A stretch of DNA of 49,217 nucleotides from Acidobacteriota bacterium (GTDB lineage Bacteria; Actinomycetota; Acidimicrobiia; Acidimicrobiales; Ilumatobacteraceae): NCBI GenBank assembly GCA_018970175.1, contig JAGWWV010000013.1, positions 1-49,217 on the forward strand, given 5' to 3'. Position 1 is the first letter of the stretch; every line of letters starts with the position of its first letter. A program made the translations under genes and the position numbers. Of the stretch, positions 17,248 to 26,311 are shown one piece after another. The notes beneath the pieces are model-generated. The model did not search any database and was not told the DNA's origin. It saw nothing but the letters and a program-made list of their open reading frames with translations.

Positions 17248-18147
17248 GTGATCTATCAGCACCTCATCAACAACGCCGACAAGCACGGCCTTCTCTATCG
17301 CCCAGAGATTGTTCCAGCTCTGACATCACGCTCATCGTGGGCCCGAGCAATCAGATCGGGTGTCTTGACTCTCGACTATCCGAACGTCGCCCGCCTCACC
17401 TCATCGAGCCGGACCATCCACCAACGAATAAAGGCTGCACATCTCGCCTGTGGTCGAGACTCTCTCATCGCTGGCCCCACGGCAGCGTGGCTCCACGGCG
17501 TGTCGCTGCCCGAGCCGGACGACTTGCACGTGCTCACGAAGAATCGCCTGATGAACGCACACCGCTACAACCTTGTTCTTCACCGGCCCGTTCAGTTGGC
17601 ACTCATCGACCGAACGCTCCACGACGACATTCCCGCAACAAGCCCACGACGAACGCTGTTCGACGTCGCTGCGTGGTCGCCGAGATTCCTCCACCGAACG
17701 TTCGAGCATTACCTGACCAACGGCGACCTCACGGTGCGATCAACTTGGCGTTCCTTGTTTGAAATCACCCGACAGGGTCGACCCGGCATTTCGCGGGTTC
17801 GCAACATGCTCAATCAGTGGAGTCTCGACACCGAACAGCCCGAGAGCGTGCTGGAGGCAAAGATGCTGAGCCTCTGTTTTCAAGCCGGCTTTCCCCCATT
17901 CGAGTTTCAGGCACAAATCGGTCCGTATCGAGTTGATTTTCTTTGGCGAGCACAAATGGCAATTGTTGAATGCGACGGCTTTGCCTACCACGGATCAACG
18001 AGAGACGCCTTTGAAAGAGACCGCTTCCGAGATGCATACCTGCAATCTCTTGGATTCACGGTGTGGCGGTTTTCGTTTCGGCAACTGACGTTTCAACAAC
18101 GCGAGGTTCGGATGCGACTGCAGAGCGTTTTCCGGTGCGACGTGTAG
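17248..18147 (+). CDS. AbiEi-antitoxin-like / DUF559 (VSR-like nuclease fold) protein
   Basis: 299 aa from a GTG at 17248; the open frame extends further upstream but only antisense to hom. Residues of about 1-160 resemble the AbiEi-type antitoxin family: a winged-helix-like start, LIAGPTAAWLHGVSLP, and SPRRTLFDVAAW. The C-terminal 100 residues are a DUF559 domain with the PD-(D/E)xK-like core PYRVDFLWRAQMAIVECDG (Asp230, Glu241), then YHGSTRDAFERDRFRDAYLQ and LGFTVWRFSF. No AbiEii-like toxin gene is adjacent. The 3' half is richer in A/T than its neighbours, hinting at recent transfer. Such stand-alone fusions are common in actinobacteria, but their role (defence, mobile DNA or repair) is not established. 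Confidence 0.8.
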   Translation: MIYQHLINNADKHGLLYRPEIVPALTSRSSWARAIRSGVLTLDYPNVARLTSSSRTIHQRIKAAHLACGRDSLIAGPTAAWLHGVSLPEPDDLHVLTKNRLMNAHRYNLVLHRPVQLALIDRTLHDDIPATSPRRTLFDVAAWSPRFLHRTFEHYLTNGDLTVRSTWRSLFEITRQGRPGISRVRNMLNQWSLDTEQPESVLEAKMLSLCFQAGFPPFEFQAQIGPYRVDFLWRAQMAIVECDGFAYHGSTRDAFERDRFRDAYLQSLGFTVWRFSFRQLTFQQREVRMRLQSVFRCDV

Positions 18148-18181
18148 CAAAAAGCGTGTATTTTCACACCGAGAATCCTGG

Positions 18182-18216
18182 AGATTGCTAAAGACTGCAC
18201 CTTGGCGCGCCGAGAA
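18182..18216 (+). promoter_or_regulatory. Possible sigma-28/WhiG-like promoter
   Basis: CTAAAG (18188-18193) is followed after 15 bases by GCCGAGAA (18209-18216), close to the flagellar/WhiG sigma pattern CTAAAG-N15-GCCGATAA. It precedes the GTG of the SpoIID-domain gene by 18 bp, which would give a very short leader that still includes GGGGAGGG. The surrounding 12-mer AGATTGCTAAAG occurs once more in the window, inverted at 82-93. No flagellar gene is in the window. Confidence 0.35.
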
Positions 18217-18233
18217 CCCTTGGGGAGGGTACG

Positions 18234-20606
18234 GTGAACGGCGGTCACATGAAGCGAATTCTTCTGATCCTCGCGCTCGTCATCAGCGGCGCGACAATCT
18301 CCCCCGTCGCACCCGCCGCACATGCCGAAACGCTCGCCGGCCAGACGCCCGTCGCGATTCTGGTGACCGGGCGGGGCTTTGGGCATGGCCGCGGCCTCAG
18401 TCAGTACGGCTCGCTGGGCTGGGCCACCAAGTTCAACAAGACCTGGCAGGAAATTCTCGACTTCTACTACGGCGGGACGACGCTCTCGCAGCTGACCGAG
18501 ACCGACGCGGGCCTGTCACCCGGAGGCAAGATCACGATCCGGCTCACCACACTCGACGGGCGCCAAACCGCCGTGCTGTCGGACAACGCGACACTGACAT
18601 TGGCCGGCGACACCGTGCCGGGCCGCAAGTGGGCGGCTCTCGTTGCCCGCGAGATTCCGGGAACCGTTGCGCAGTACCGCGTCTGGGGCAGCACCGTGCC
18701 GAAGTGTCCGGTCGCGGCAAAGACTCCCGAGGAGAGCGGCTTTGTCCTGGTCGCCGACGTGCCGACGACCGCATCGTTCGCAACGACGCTGAGCGACGAC
18801 CCGACCACCGCCGTGGTTCCGAACGACATGGTTGGGCTGTGCGAGCCGAGCGGCAGCGTGCGCTACTACCGCGGCGTGATTGCCGCTGTGAACGGCACCG
18901 ACGGCGAGAACCGCACCGTCAACACGCTGCGTGTCGACGACTACCTGCGCGGAGTGGTGCCACGGGAATCCCCTGCATCGTGGGGCGATGCCGCCAACGG
19001 CGCAGGAATGAACGCATTGCGCGCACAGGCCGTGGCCGCGCGGTCGTATGCGCTGTCGTCGAACGGATACTCGTACGCCAAGCTCTGCGACACCCAGGAT
19101 TGCCAGGTCTACGGCGGGGCCGCCCTGCGCGACAAGGTCGACGGCAAGCTGACCATGCTCGAAGACCTGCGCACCAATGCGGCGATCACCGACACGTCGG
19201 GCTTCGTCATGCGTGATGCGGCCGGCAAGGTTGTGCGCACGGAATTCACCTCGTCGAACGGTGGACGCACCGCGGGAATCAACTTCCCCGTTCGCGTGGA
19301 CGACGGAGACGTTGCTGCCGACGCCGCCGAACTGCGCTGGACCAACGTCATCTCCAAGTCCGCGATCGAGAAGAAGTACCCCGAAATCGGAGTTCTCGTC
19401 TCGGTGATCACCACCCACGACGGCCTCGGGGGTGATTGGAACGGATACGCGACGAGCGTGGCCATCAACGGCACCGCGGCCACCAAGACGCTCACGGGGT
19501 GGGAATTCCGCTCGGCCTTCAGTCTTCGTGCGCCGTGGTACGAGACAACGCCGATCTACGGCGCCGCCGCCGATGCACCCGTGGTTGGATCGATGCTGTT
19601 CATCGGCGACAGCGTGGGCGAGAGCATTCGCACCGAGTTCGAAAGCATCGTGCTGCCCGCCTACCCCACCACGAACATTCAGGTCGCGACCGGCCGCTGC
19701 ATGGTGGGAGCGACGTGCATGGGCCAACCCGACGGACTCTCCATCATCAACTCCCTGCCCGCCGAGCAAACCCCGGCGATCGCTCTCATCGAACTGGGCT
19801 ACAACGACATGTCCCTCTCGTACGCCACCGAAATCGACCAGGTGGTTGCGGCACTGTCGGCACGCGGGGTCCAGCGGATCATCTTCGTCAACATGTCGAC
19901 CAGACGACAGACCGCCGACTACGGAACGATGAACGCGATGCTCGCCAATACCGTCACGGCCTACCCGAACGTCAGCGTGTTCGACTGGAACGGCTACTCC
20001 GCGGACCCGGCGGCATGGCGTTGGTTCGTGAAGGACGACAATGTGCATCTCACCGCAACGGGCCAAACCGAGTTTGCGCTCTTCCTTCGAGCGCAGCTCG
20101 ACACATTGCGCAACCAGGGACTGCTCCCCCTCACACCGTCACCGCTGAAGTTCACGATCGGCCTGCCGCTGCAACCGAACGACCGCGGCAACATGGTGCG
20201 TTCGCTGCAGATTGCCCTCAACAAAGCCCTTCGACTGCGCAAGCGCGCCATCACACTCGACGGGATCTACGGTGACGCAACCACGACAAGAGTGGCGAAG
20301 TACGAAACCCTGATGGGCCTGCCCATCGACGGCATCGCCGACGAAGCCGTATGGAACGGTCTGGGTCTCAATGCCAGACCCGCGCTGGCCGTGATGAAAG
20401 CCGGCACGCGCCATCCGTCGATGAAAACCGTGCAGGCTTCCCTCGCTCGGGTGATGAAGGTGAGCGTCGCTCCCACGGGCATATTCGACACGACGACACG
20501 GAACCACCTGCGCGAGTTCCAGCGTCGCATGAATCTGCGACCGACCGGCGTCGTAAACCGACCTACTTGGCTGGCGTTGATGACGACTTCAGCTCAGACT
20601 GGCTGA
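18234..20606 (+). CDS. Secreted SpoIID-domain / SGNH hydrolase / peptidoglycan-binding protein
   Basis: 790 aa. The GTG at 18234 has GGGGAGGG 4 bp upstream; the ATG at 18249 is the alternative. Residues 6-31 are a signal peptide ending AHA. A SpoIID/LytB-like domain follows (GRGFGHGRGLSQYGSLGWA; DDYLRGVVPRESPASWG with candidate catalytic Glu245; ALRAQAVAARSYA; DCQVYGG; SSNGGRT). Next is an SGNH/GDSL hydrolase-like domain with FIGDSVGES (Ser460), GYNDMS and DDNVHLTATGQ (Asp/His). The end carries two peptidoglycan-binding-1 repeats (LDGIYGDATTTRVAKYETL and a second unit). SpoIID is a lytic transglycosylase and SGNH domains often act on acyl groups, so this looks like a two-activity wall remodelling protein. 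It overlaps the GlfT2-like gene tail by 44 bp. Confidence 0.88.
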   Translation: MNGGHMKRILLILALVISGATISPVAPAAHAETLAGQTPVAILVTGRGFGHGRGLSQYGSLGWATKFNKTWQEILDFYYGGTTLSQLTETDAGLSPGGKITIRLTTLDGRQTAVLSDNATLTLAGDTVPGRKWAALVAREIPGTVAQYRVWGSTVPKCPVAAKTPEESGFVLVADVPTTASFATTLSDDPTTAVVPNDMVGLCEPSGSVRYYRGVIAAVNGTDGENRTVNTLRVDDYLRGVVPRESPASWGDAANGAGMNALRAQAVAARSYALSSNGYSYAKLCDTQDCQVYGGAALRDKVDGKLTMLEDLRTNAAITDTSGFVMRDAAGKVVRTEFTSSNGGRTAGINFPVRVDDGDVAADAAELRWTNVISKSAIEKKYPEIGVLVSVITTHDGLGGDWNGYATSVAINGTAATKTLTGWEFRSAFSLRAPWYETTPIYGAAADAPVVGSMLFIGDSVGESIRTEFESIVLPAYPTTNIQVATGRCMVGATCMGQPDGLSIINSLPAEQTPAIALIELGYNDMSLSYATEIDQVVAALSARGVQRIIFVNMSTRRQTADYGTMNAMLANTVTAYPNVSVFDWNGYSADPAAWRWFVKDDNVHLTATGQTEFALFLRAQLDTLRNQGLLPLTPSPLKFTIGLPLQPNDRGNMVRSLQIALNKALRLRKRAITLDGIYGDATTTRVAKYETLMGLPIDGIADEAVWNGLGLNARPALAVMKAGTRHPSMKTVQASLARVMKVSVAPTGIFDTTTRNHLREFQRRMNLRPTGVVNRPTWLALMTTSAQTG

Positions 20607-22332
20607 TGCCGAACAGGCGACACCACGACTCGTCGCTCACCATATCCGGGTAGTACTCGCGGTACTCGCGCTTCAAACGCGGATATTCGCGGCGCAGTCG
20701 CATGAGACTCGATCGCAGGGCACGCATGTCGGTCCAGAACCGTGCGGCATCGCGTTCGAGAACGTACCCCTCGTCGAGACGCGGGTGACGGTGGAGCAAC
20801 TTCGTGCTGCGCGTGGCAAGACCGACGGCGCGTGAGTTGATCGGTGCAACCGTGGTGCGCCTGCGCAACATCCACTTCGGCAGGATGTAGCCACCCACCA
20901 ACGGCACCGCCGCGATGAAACCGAGAAGACGGATGGGTTTGGGTATGCCACCCGGAACCTGCAGCGCCGCCAGGTCGGGTGGCAACGGCGCGGCTTTTTC
21001 TTCGGGGCACGTGCGCACCTCGTCGTGCATCGCCGAGTGGTCGACGTTGCGCCAGAAATCGGGACCCTCGAGATAATGATCGAGGCCCTTCAGCATGTAT
21101 TCGAGGCTGGCGTAGCGAAGCGAGAAGAGGTTGCGGAATCCGAACGACAGCGTTCGGTACGCGGTGTGGTACCAGCGATGCTTGTCGTACACGAGCGTTT
21201 CGATGAGCAACATGTTTCGCGTCTCGTAGTACAGCGTCATCGGGCCGTTCTTCAGTGCGAAGTCGGCGTGCCACACGGCCACACCCTTCATCGTGATGGT
21301 GTGTTCGCCCGTGTGCATGAGACCGAATGCGACGTCGTCACCCCGCACGAAAACGGGAAGTGGGTTGTCCTTGCCGACCGCGATCGGGAATGCGGTGAAC
21401 CACCATGCGGTGTACTCGAACTGCGACTCGGGCTCGTCGGCGAGCACCGTGATGCGATCGCGCAAGTCGTCTTCACGACCGACCGCTCGCAGAGGGTACG
21501 TGTACCGCCACGCGTAGTGCGACCCGGCTTCGAACTGCATCCAGGGAATTTCCTCGGAGATCATCGCACCGTGCACGCACAGACGCGGGTCGGTGGCGTA
21601 TCGGAACAACGCAATGGCACGAACGACCGACTCGACCTCCATGGTGATGTCGTCGTCCATGAACAACACGTGCGTCGTCCATCCGTCGTGACGAGCGTGC
21701 ATGAGACCGCGCGCAAAACCGCCGGCACCACCGAGGTTCGGGTTCGGCACGACACGCACGGACACCCCGTCGCCGGCGGGAAGTTCGAGGTTCCGACCGT
21801 TGTCGACGATGGTGACGCGGAAGGCAGCGGCGAGCGAGGGAACCTCGCGACCGAGGCGTCGCAAACGTTCGACGTTCGCCGTGACGTATGGCTGGCGATT
21901 GAATGTGGTGATGCAGGCGTTCAGTCGAACGTCGCGCAACGGTGTGTTGGCGGCGTACCACCCACCCCGAACCAGATGCGCGCCACGAACCCGCACGTAG
22001 TACGAGTCGACGTTGGTATCGGACAGCTCGACCAAACGAATCGACACCGTGCCCGCCGACGATGCGCGGGCAGTTTCGACCACTTTTTCGGTCAGGCGCT
22101 TGACGGCCACCACTTCGACTTCGGCCGTACCGTCGACTTCGACCGCCACGTGCAATTCACCGACCGAGGTCTTGCGACGCCAGCGTGCGGCGTGGAACAC
22201 GCCGAAATACGTGTCGTACGACTCGCTCCCCTCGCCCGACCGCACGTAGAGCGGTGGTTCGAGGACGTCGGGCGTGGCGGGCAGGATGCGTTGCAGCAGG
22301 TGCGACTCGGAAAACGGCGGGCTCCAGGTCAC
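20563..22332 (-). CDS. glfT2: GlfT2-like galactofuranosyltransferase
   Basis: 589 aa, GTG overlapping the glf stop by 4 bp. An N-terminal beta-rich domain (about 1-130) precedes a GT-A fold glycosyltransferase 2 domain: ITTFNRQPYV, VVPNPNLGGAGGFARG (194-209) and the metal-binding MDDD (225-228). Further on are RGDDVAFGLM (candidate base) and VWHADF, which match the mycobacterial GlfT2 family. A C-terminal helical part contains LGFIAAVPLVGGYILP. GlfT2 polymerises galactofuranose from UDP-Galf onto a lipid-linked acceptor. The donor-making enzyme Glf is encoded directly upstream. It is slightly shorter than mycobacterial GlfT2 (about 640 aa). A galactan product in this organism is inferred. Confidence 0.87.
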   Translation of the reverse strand: MTWSPPFSESHLLQRILPATPDVLEPPLYVRSGEGSESYDTYFGVFHAARWRRKTSVGELHVAVEVDGTAEVEVVAVKRLTEKVVETARASSAGTVSIRLVELSDTNVDSYYVRVRGAHLVRGGWYAANTPLRDVRLNACITTFNRQPYVTANVERLRRLGREVPSLAAAFRVTIVDNGRNLELPAGDGVSVRVVPNPNLGGAGGFARGLMHARHDGWTTHVLFMDDDITMEVESVVRAIALFRYATDPRLCVHGAMISEEIPWMQFEAGSHYAWRYTYPLRAVGREDDLRDRITVLADEPESQFEYTAWWFTAFPIAVGKDNPLPVFVRGDDVAFGLMHTGEHTITMKGVAVWHADFALKNGPMTLYYETRNMLLIETLVYDKHRWYHTAYRTLSFGFRNLFSLRYASLEYMLKGLDHYLEGPDFWRNVDHSAMHDEVRTCPEEKAAPLPPDLAALQVPGGIPKPIRLLGFIAAVPLVGGYILPKWMLRRRTTVAPINSRAVGLATRSTKLLHRHPRLDEGYVLERDAARFWTDMRALRSSLMRLRREYPRLKREYREYYPDMVSDESWCRLFGISQSELKSSSTPAK

Positions 22333-23486
22333 AGCGGATCCACCGAGAAGGGAGCGGCGTCACGGCCCGCATCCCACGCATCGAGCAGGGCACGCGAGGC
22401 GCCGAGGGCTTCGTGGATCGTGACGTCCATGTCGAGATAACGATACGTCCCCAAGCGGCCCACGAACGTGACGTTGCGCAGCGCCGACACCATCTCGACG
22501 TAACTGCGCAACTGGTCTTTTTCCTTCACCAAACGAATCGGATAGTACGGAACGTCATCGGGGCCGCAGAGTCGGCTGTACTCGTGGTAGGTCACCGTGC
22601 GATCGTGCGATTCCCACGGGGCGAAGTGTTTGTGCTCGGTGATGCGCGTGTAGGGCACGTCGGCGTCGCAGTAGTTCATGACCGGACAACCCTGGAAGTC
22701 ACCCTCGTGGACGGACTTGTCGAAGTCGAGCGTGCGGTACCCGAGGCGACCGTGCTCGAAACCGAAGTACGCGTCGATCGGACCGCTCCACACGACATGA
22801 TCGAAACCCGCAATCTCATCGCGCGACTTCGACACACCGAGTGTCACCGTGATGGACGGGTGGTCGAGAATGTTGGCGACGATCGGCGTGTAACCGTCGC
22901 GGGGTATCGCTTGGTATGGATGGTTGAAGTACGAGTCCTCGTAGTTGAAGCGCACGGGAAGTCGCGCCAGAATCGATGCGGGCAACTCGTCGGGATCGAC
23001 CCCCCACTGCTTGCGCGTGTAGCCGTCGAAAAATGCGGCGTACAGGTCGGGCCCGACGAAGCGAAGCCCCTGCTCGCGGAACGTTTGGGGACTGATGATC
23101 GACGTGTCGGCCCGTGATGCGATGAAGGTCTCGGCTTCGGCCGGCGTCAGTGTCGTGCCGAAGAACTGGTTGATCGTCAGCAGGTTGACGGGCAGCGAGA
23201 ACACACGGCCCTGCGTTGTTGCCTTCACCCGGTGGTTGTAGGGCATCATCACACCGAAGCGGTTGATGTACTGCCAGACGTGTTCGTGAGCCGTGTGGAA
23301 GATGTGCGGCCCGTACACGTGCACCATGACGTCGCCCTCTTGGCGTTCGGTGTGGCAATTGCCCGCAACGTGCGCACGCGAGTCGAACACGTCGACACGA
23401 TGACCGGCCTCGGCGAGTTCCCGCGCCATGACGGCACCGGAAAAACCGGCGCCGACGATTGCGACGTGTCGGGGGGCGGCTGGCAC
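22329..23486 (-). CDS. glf: UDP-galactopyranose mutase
   Basis: 385 aa, GTG start. An FAD-binding Rossmann motif at the N-terminus (VGAGFSGAVMARELAEAGH), then the family signatures GPHIFHT, FNYEDSYFNHPYQAIP, YTRKQWG and LGTYRYLDMD. The flavoenzyme converts UDP-galactopyranose to UDP-galactofuranose, the donor used by the GlfT2-like protein translated right after it (GTGA overlap). With wecA at 2.6 kb it gives three steps of a mycobacterial-style galactan pathway. Confidence 0.97.
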   Translation of the reverse strand: MPAAPRHVAIVGAGFSGAVMARELAEAGHRVDVFDSRAHVAGNCHTERQEGDVMVHVYGPHIFHTAHEHVWQYINRFGVMMPYNHRVKATTQGRVFSLPVNLLTINQFFGTTLTPAEAETFIASRADTSIISPQTFREQGLRFVGPDLYAAFFDGYTRKQWGVDPDELPASILARLPVRFNYEDSYFNHPYQAIPRDGYTPIVANILDHPSITVTLGVSKSRDEIAGFDHVVWSGPIDAYFGFEHGRLGYRTLDFDKSVHEGDFQGCPVMNYCDADVPYTRITEHKHFAPWESHDRTVTYHEYSRLCGPDDVPYYPIRLVKEKDQLRSYVEMVSALRNVTFVGRLGTYRYLDMDVTIHEALGASRALLDAWDAGRDAAPFSVDPL

Positions 23487-23537
23487 CCCGCCAGCCTAAA
23501 TGAGCGGGCCCGAAAGCCCGTGTCTAGCGCAACGTGC

Positions 23538-24704
<1,167 letters not shown>

Positions 24705-24742
24705 GGCAAAAGCCTACCGATTCGGTCGGGAATTCCGCCCGC

Positions 24743-25501
24743 TCAGGCCGGCAGGCTGACCAGGGCCGGCAGAACCTCACTGATGTCGGCATTCACCACC
24801 GCGTCGGCCAGGCGGTCCATCTCGGTCGGCCCGCCGTTCACGATGACCACCTTGGCTCCCGCCGCCTTGGCCCGTGGCACGGCGTTGGCCGCCGGGAACA
24901 CCGACAGCGTCGAACCCACTGCCAACAACAGGTCGCACGCCTCGCTTGCCGCCATCGCCCGAGAGATCACCTCGGGCACCAACGCCTGGCCGAACGAGAT
25001 GGTGTCGCTCTTCAACACTCCCCCGCACAGTCGACACGGCGGGTCGGTTTCACCGGCGCGCACGCGCTCGAGCGTCACCTGCATCGGAAGCATGTCACCG
25101 CACCCCCAACACACGCTGCGGAACATCGTGCCGTGCACTTCGATGACGCGATCGGGATCGTTGCCCGCGCGCTGGTGCAGCTCGTCGATGTTCTGTGTCA
25201 CCAACGCGTGCAGTCGACCCTGTCGCTCCAGTTCCACCAATGCCAAGTGACCGTCGTTGGGTTGCGCATCCCAGGCGGGCGAATGAATTCTGCTTTGCCA
25301 CGCAATCTCGCGCACCTCGGGATCTTCGAGGTAATGACGCAACGTCGCCATCTTCTCGGCCTTCGGGTTCTTCGTCCAGAGACCGTTCGGCCCGCGGAAG
25401 TCGGGGATGCCGGAGTTCGTCGAGATGCCGGCGCCGGTGAGAACCGTGATGCGGCGTGCGGCAGAGACGAGACCGTGGGCGTCGGACAACGCGGGATCCA
25501 T
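24743..25501 (-). CDS. NAD-dependent protein deacylase, Sir2 family
   Basis: 252 aa from ATG at 25501; a longer frame would add 23 unlikely residues overlapping the upstream operator region. GAGISTNSGIPDFRGPNGLW (23-42) binds NAD. TQNIDELHQRAG (102-113) and His123 in EVHGTMF form the catalytic part. Four Cys (131, 134, 156, 159) form the zinc site. Sirtuins remove acyl groups from lysines using NAD. The exact acyl preference cannot be read; no Tyr-x-x-Arg desuccinylase signature was identified with confidence. It diverges from the potassium-control operon across a 90-bp gap. Confidence 0.95.
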   Translation of the reverse strand: MDPALSDAHGLVSAARRITVLTGAGISTNSGIPDFRGPNGLWTKNPKAEKMATLRHYLEDPEVREIAWQSRIHSPAWDAQPNDGHLALVELERQGRLHALVTQNIDELHQRAGNDPDRVIEVHGTMFRSVCWGCGDMLPMQVTLERVRAGETDPPCRLCGGVLKSDTISFGQALVPEVISRAMAASEACDLLLAVGSTLSVFPAANAVPRAKAAGAKVVIVNGGPTEMDRLADAVVNADISEVLPALVSLPA

Positions 25502-25534
25502 GAGAGGCGACTCTACGACCGGCCGGGCAGGGGC

Positions 25535-25553
25535 GCTAAGAAAACGCAAACAA
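25535..25553 (+). promoter_or_regulatory. Putative KdpE-type operator, site A
   Basis: Direct repeat GCTAAGAA-aac-GCAAACAA with an 11-bp period, 38 bp upstream of the DUF4118 gene that heads the kinase/regulator operon. OmpR/PhoB-class regulators bind such half-sites spaced one helical turn apart. The matching site B at 28393-28411 is almost identical in both half-sites. Because this gap is also the leader of the divergent sirtuin gene, that gene could be affected too. Binding is inferred, not shown. Confidence 0.5.
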
Positions 25554-25591
25554 ATCCCCCGCCACGACACGAAGAGAACAAACTCGACTGC

Positions 25592-26311
25592 ATGAAGCGA
25601 TCAGCTGCCGCAGTTCTTCTTCCCGTCGTCGCCTTTCTCGTCGCCCTGGCGACGTCGTCGGTTCGCGACTCCCTGCAGGTCGCGAACGTGGCCCTCGTTC
25701 TCGCGGCGGTCATCGTTGGTGCTGCGCTCGTCGATTGGCTCGCCGGACTGACCACCGCCGTCGTTGGCGCCGTCGCGCTCAACTACTTCCACACCGAGCC
25801 CGTGCATTCTCTGCGCATCACGTCCGGGGCGGACGTCGTCGCCGTCGCCCTGCTCGCAGCGCTCGGTGTCGCCGTCAGTACCGCGACAGCGCTGCGCGTC
25901 AGCGAACGTGTACGTCGGTACCACGCTTCCCTCTCCCTGTCCGCGGCCGACGCCCTCACGCGCCCGCAACCGGCACCGGCACTGTGGCATGCCGCTGTCG
26001 ATGCAGAAAGTGCCGAGCTCGCGATGCTGAGCGCCCGACTCGTTCCCTCGGGATCCGAACGACTTCCCGTCATCGCGCGACACGATTCGGGCCCCGACGA
26101 TCGAATGACAGTGAACGGAACGGTGCGCATTCCCGCGACCGGTGCGGTCGTCGTCCTGCGCGACCCGCGCTTGCGGCGCGACCTCGTCCTCGAGCCGCGT
26201 GATGCCGGCACAAGCCCCGAGGTTCGGCGCGCGGCCGTGTTGATGCTCGCGGACAACGTCGAACTATCCCTGTCGCAACCCGACGGGGCGAGCGGCAGAC
26301 TGGCGGGGTGA
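25592..26311 (+). CDS. Stand-alone DUF4118 (KdpD-type membrane domain) protein
   Basis: 239 aa. Four hydrophobic helices in residues 1-110, with the DUF4118 hallmark ALNYFHTEPVHSLRI between helices, as in KdpD (compare LVNWFLIPPYRTLRI in the next gene). After a basic hinge (RVSERVRRYHASL) comes a soluble 120-residue region without HisKA or ATPase motifs. The gene thus resembles a kinase sensor part without its kinase. Its stop overlaps the GTG of the kinase (GTGA), so they are co-translated. It may be a co-sensor or decoy partner of the kinase, or a remnant of a duplicated kdpD; the open frame argues for function. Confidence 0.75.
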   Translation: MKRSAAAVLLPVVAFLVALATSSVRDSLQVANVALVLAAVIVGAALVDWLAGLTTAVVGAVALNYFHTEPVHSLRITSGADVVAVALLAALGVAVSTATALRVSERVRRYHASLSLSAADALTRPQPAPALWHAAVDAESAELAMLSARLVPSGSERLPVIARHDSGPDDRMTVNGTVRIPATGAVVVLRDPRLRRDLVLEPRDAGTSPEVRRAAVLMLADNVELSLSQPDGASGRLAG

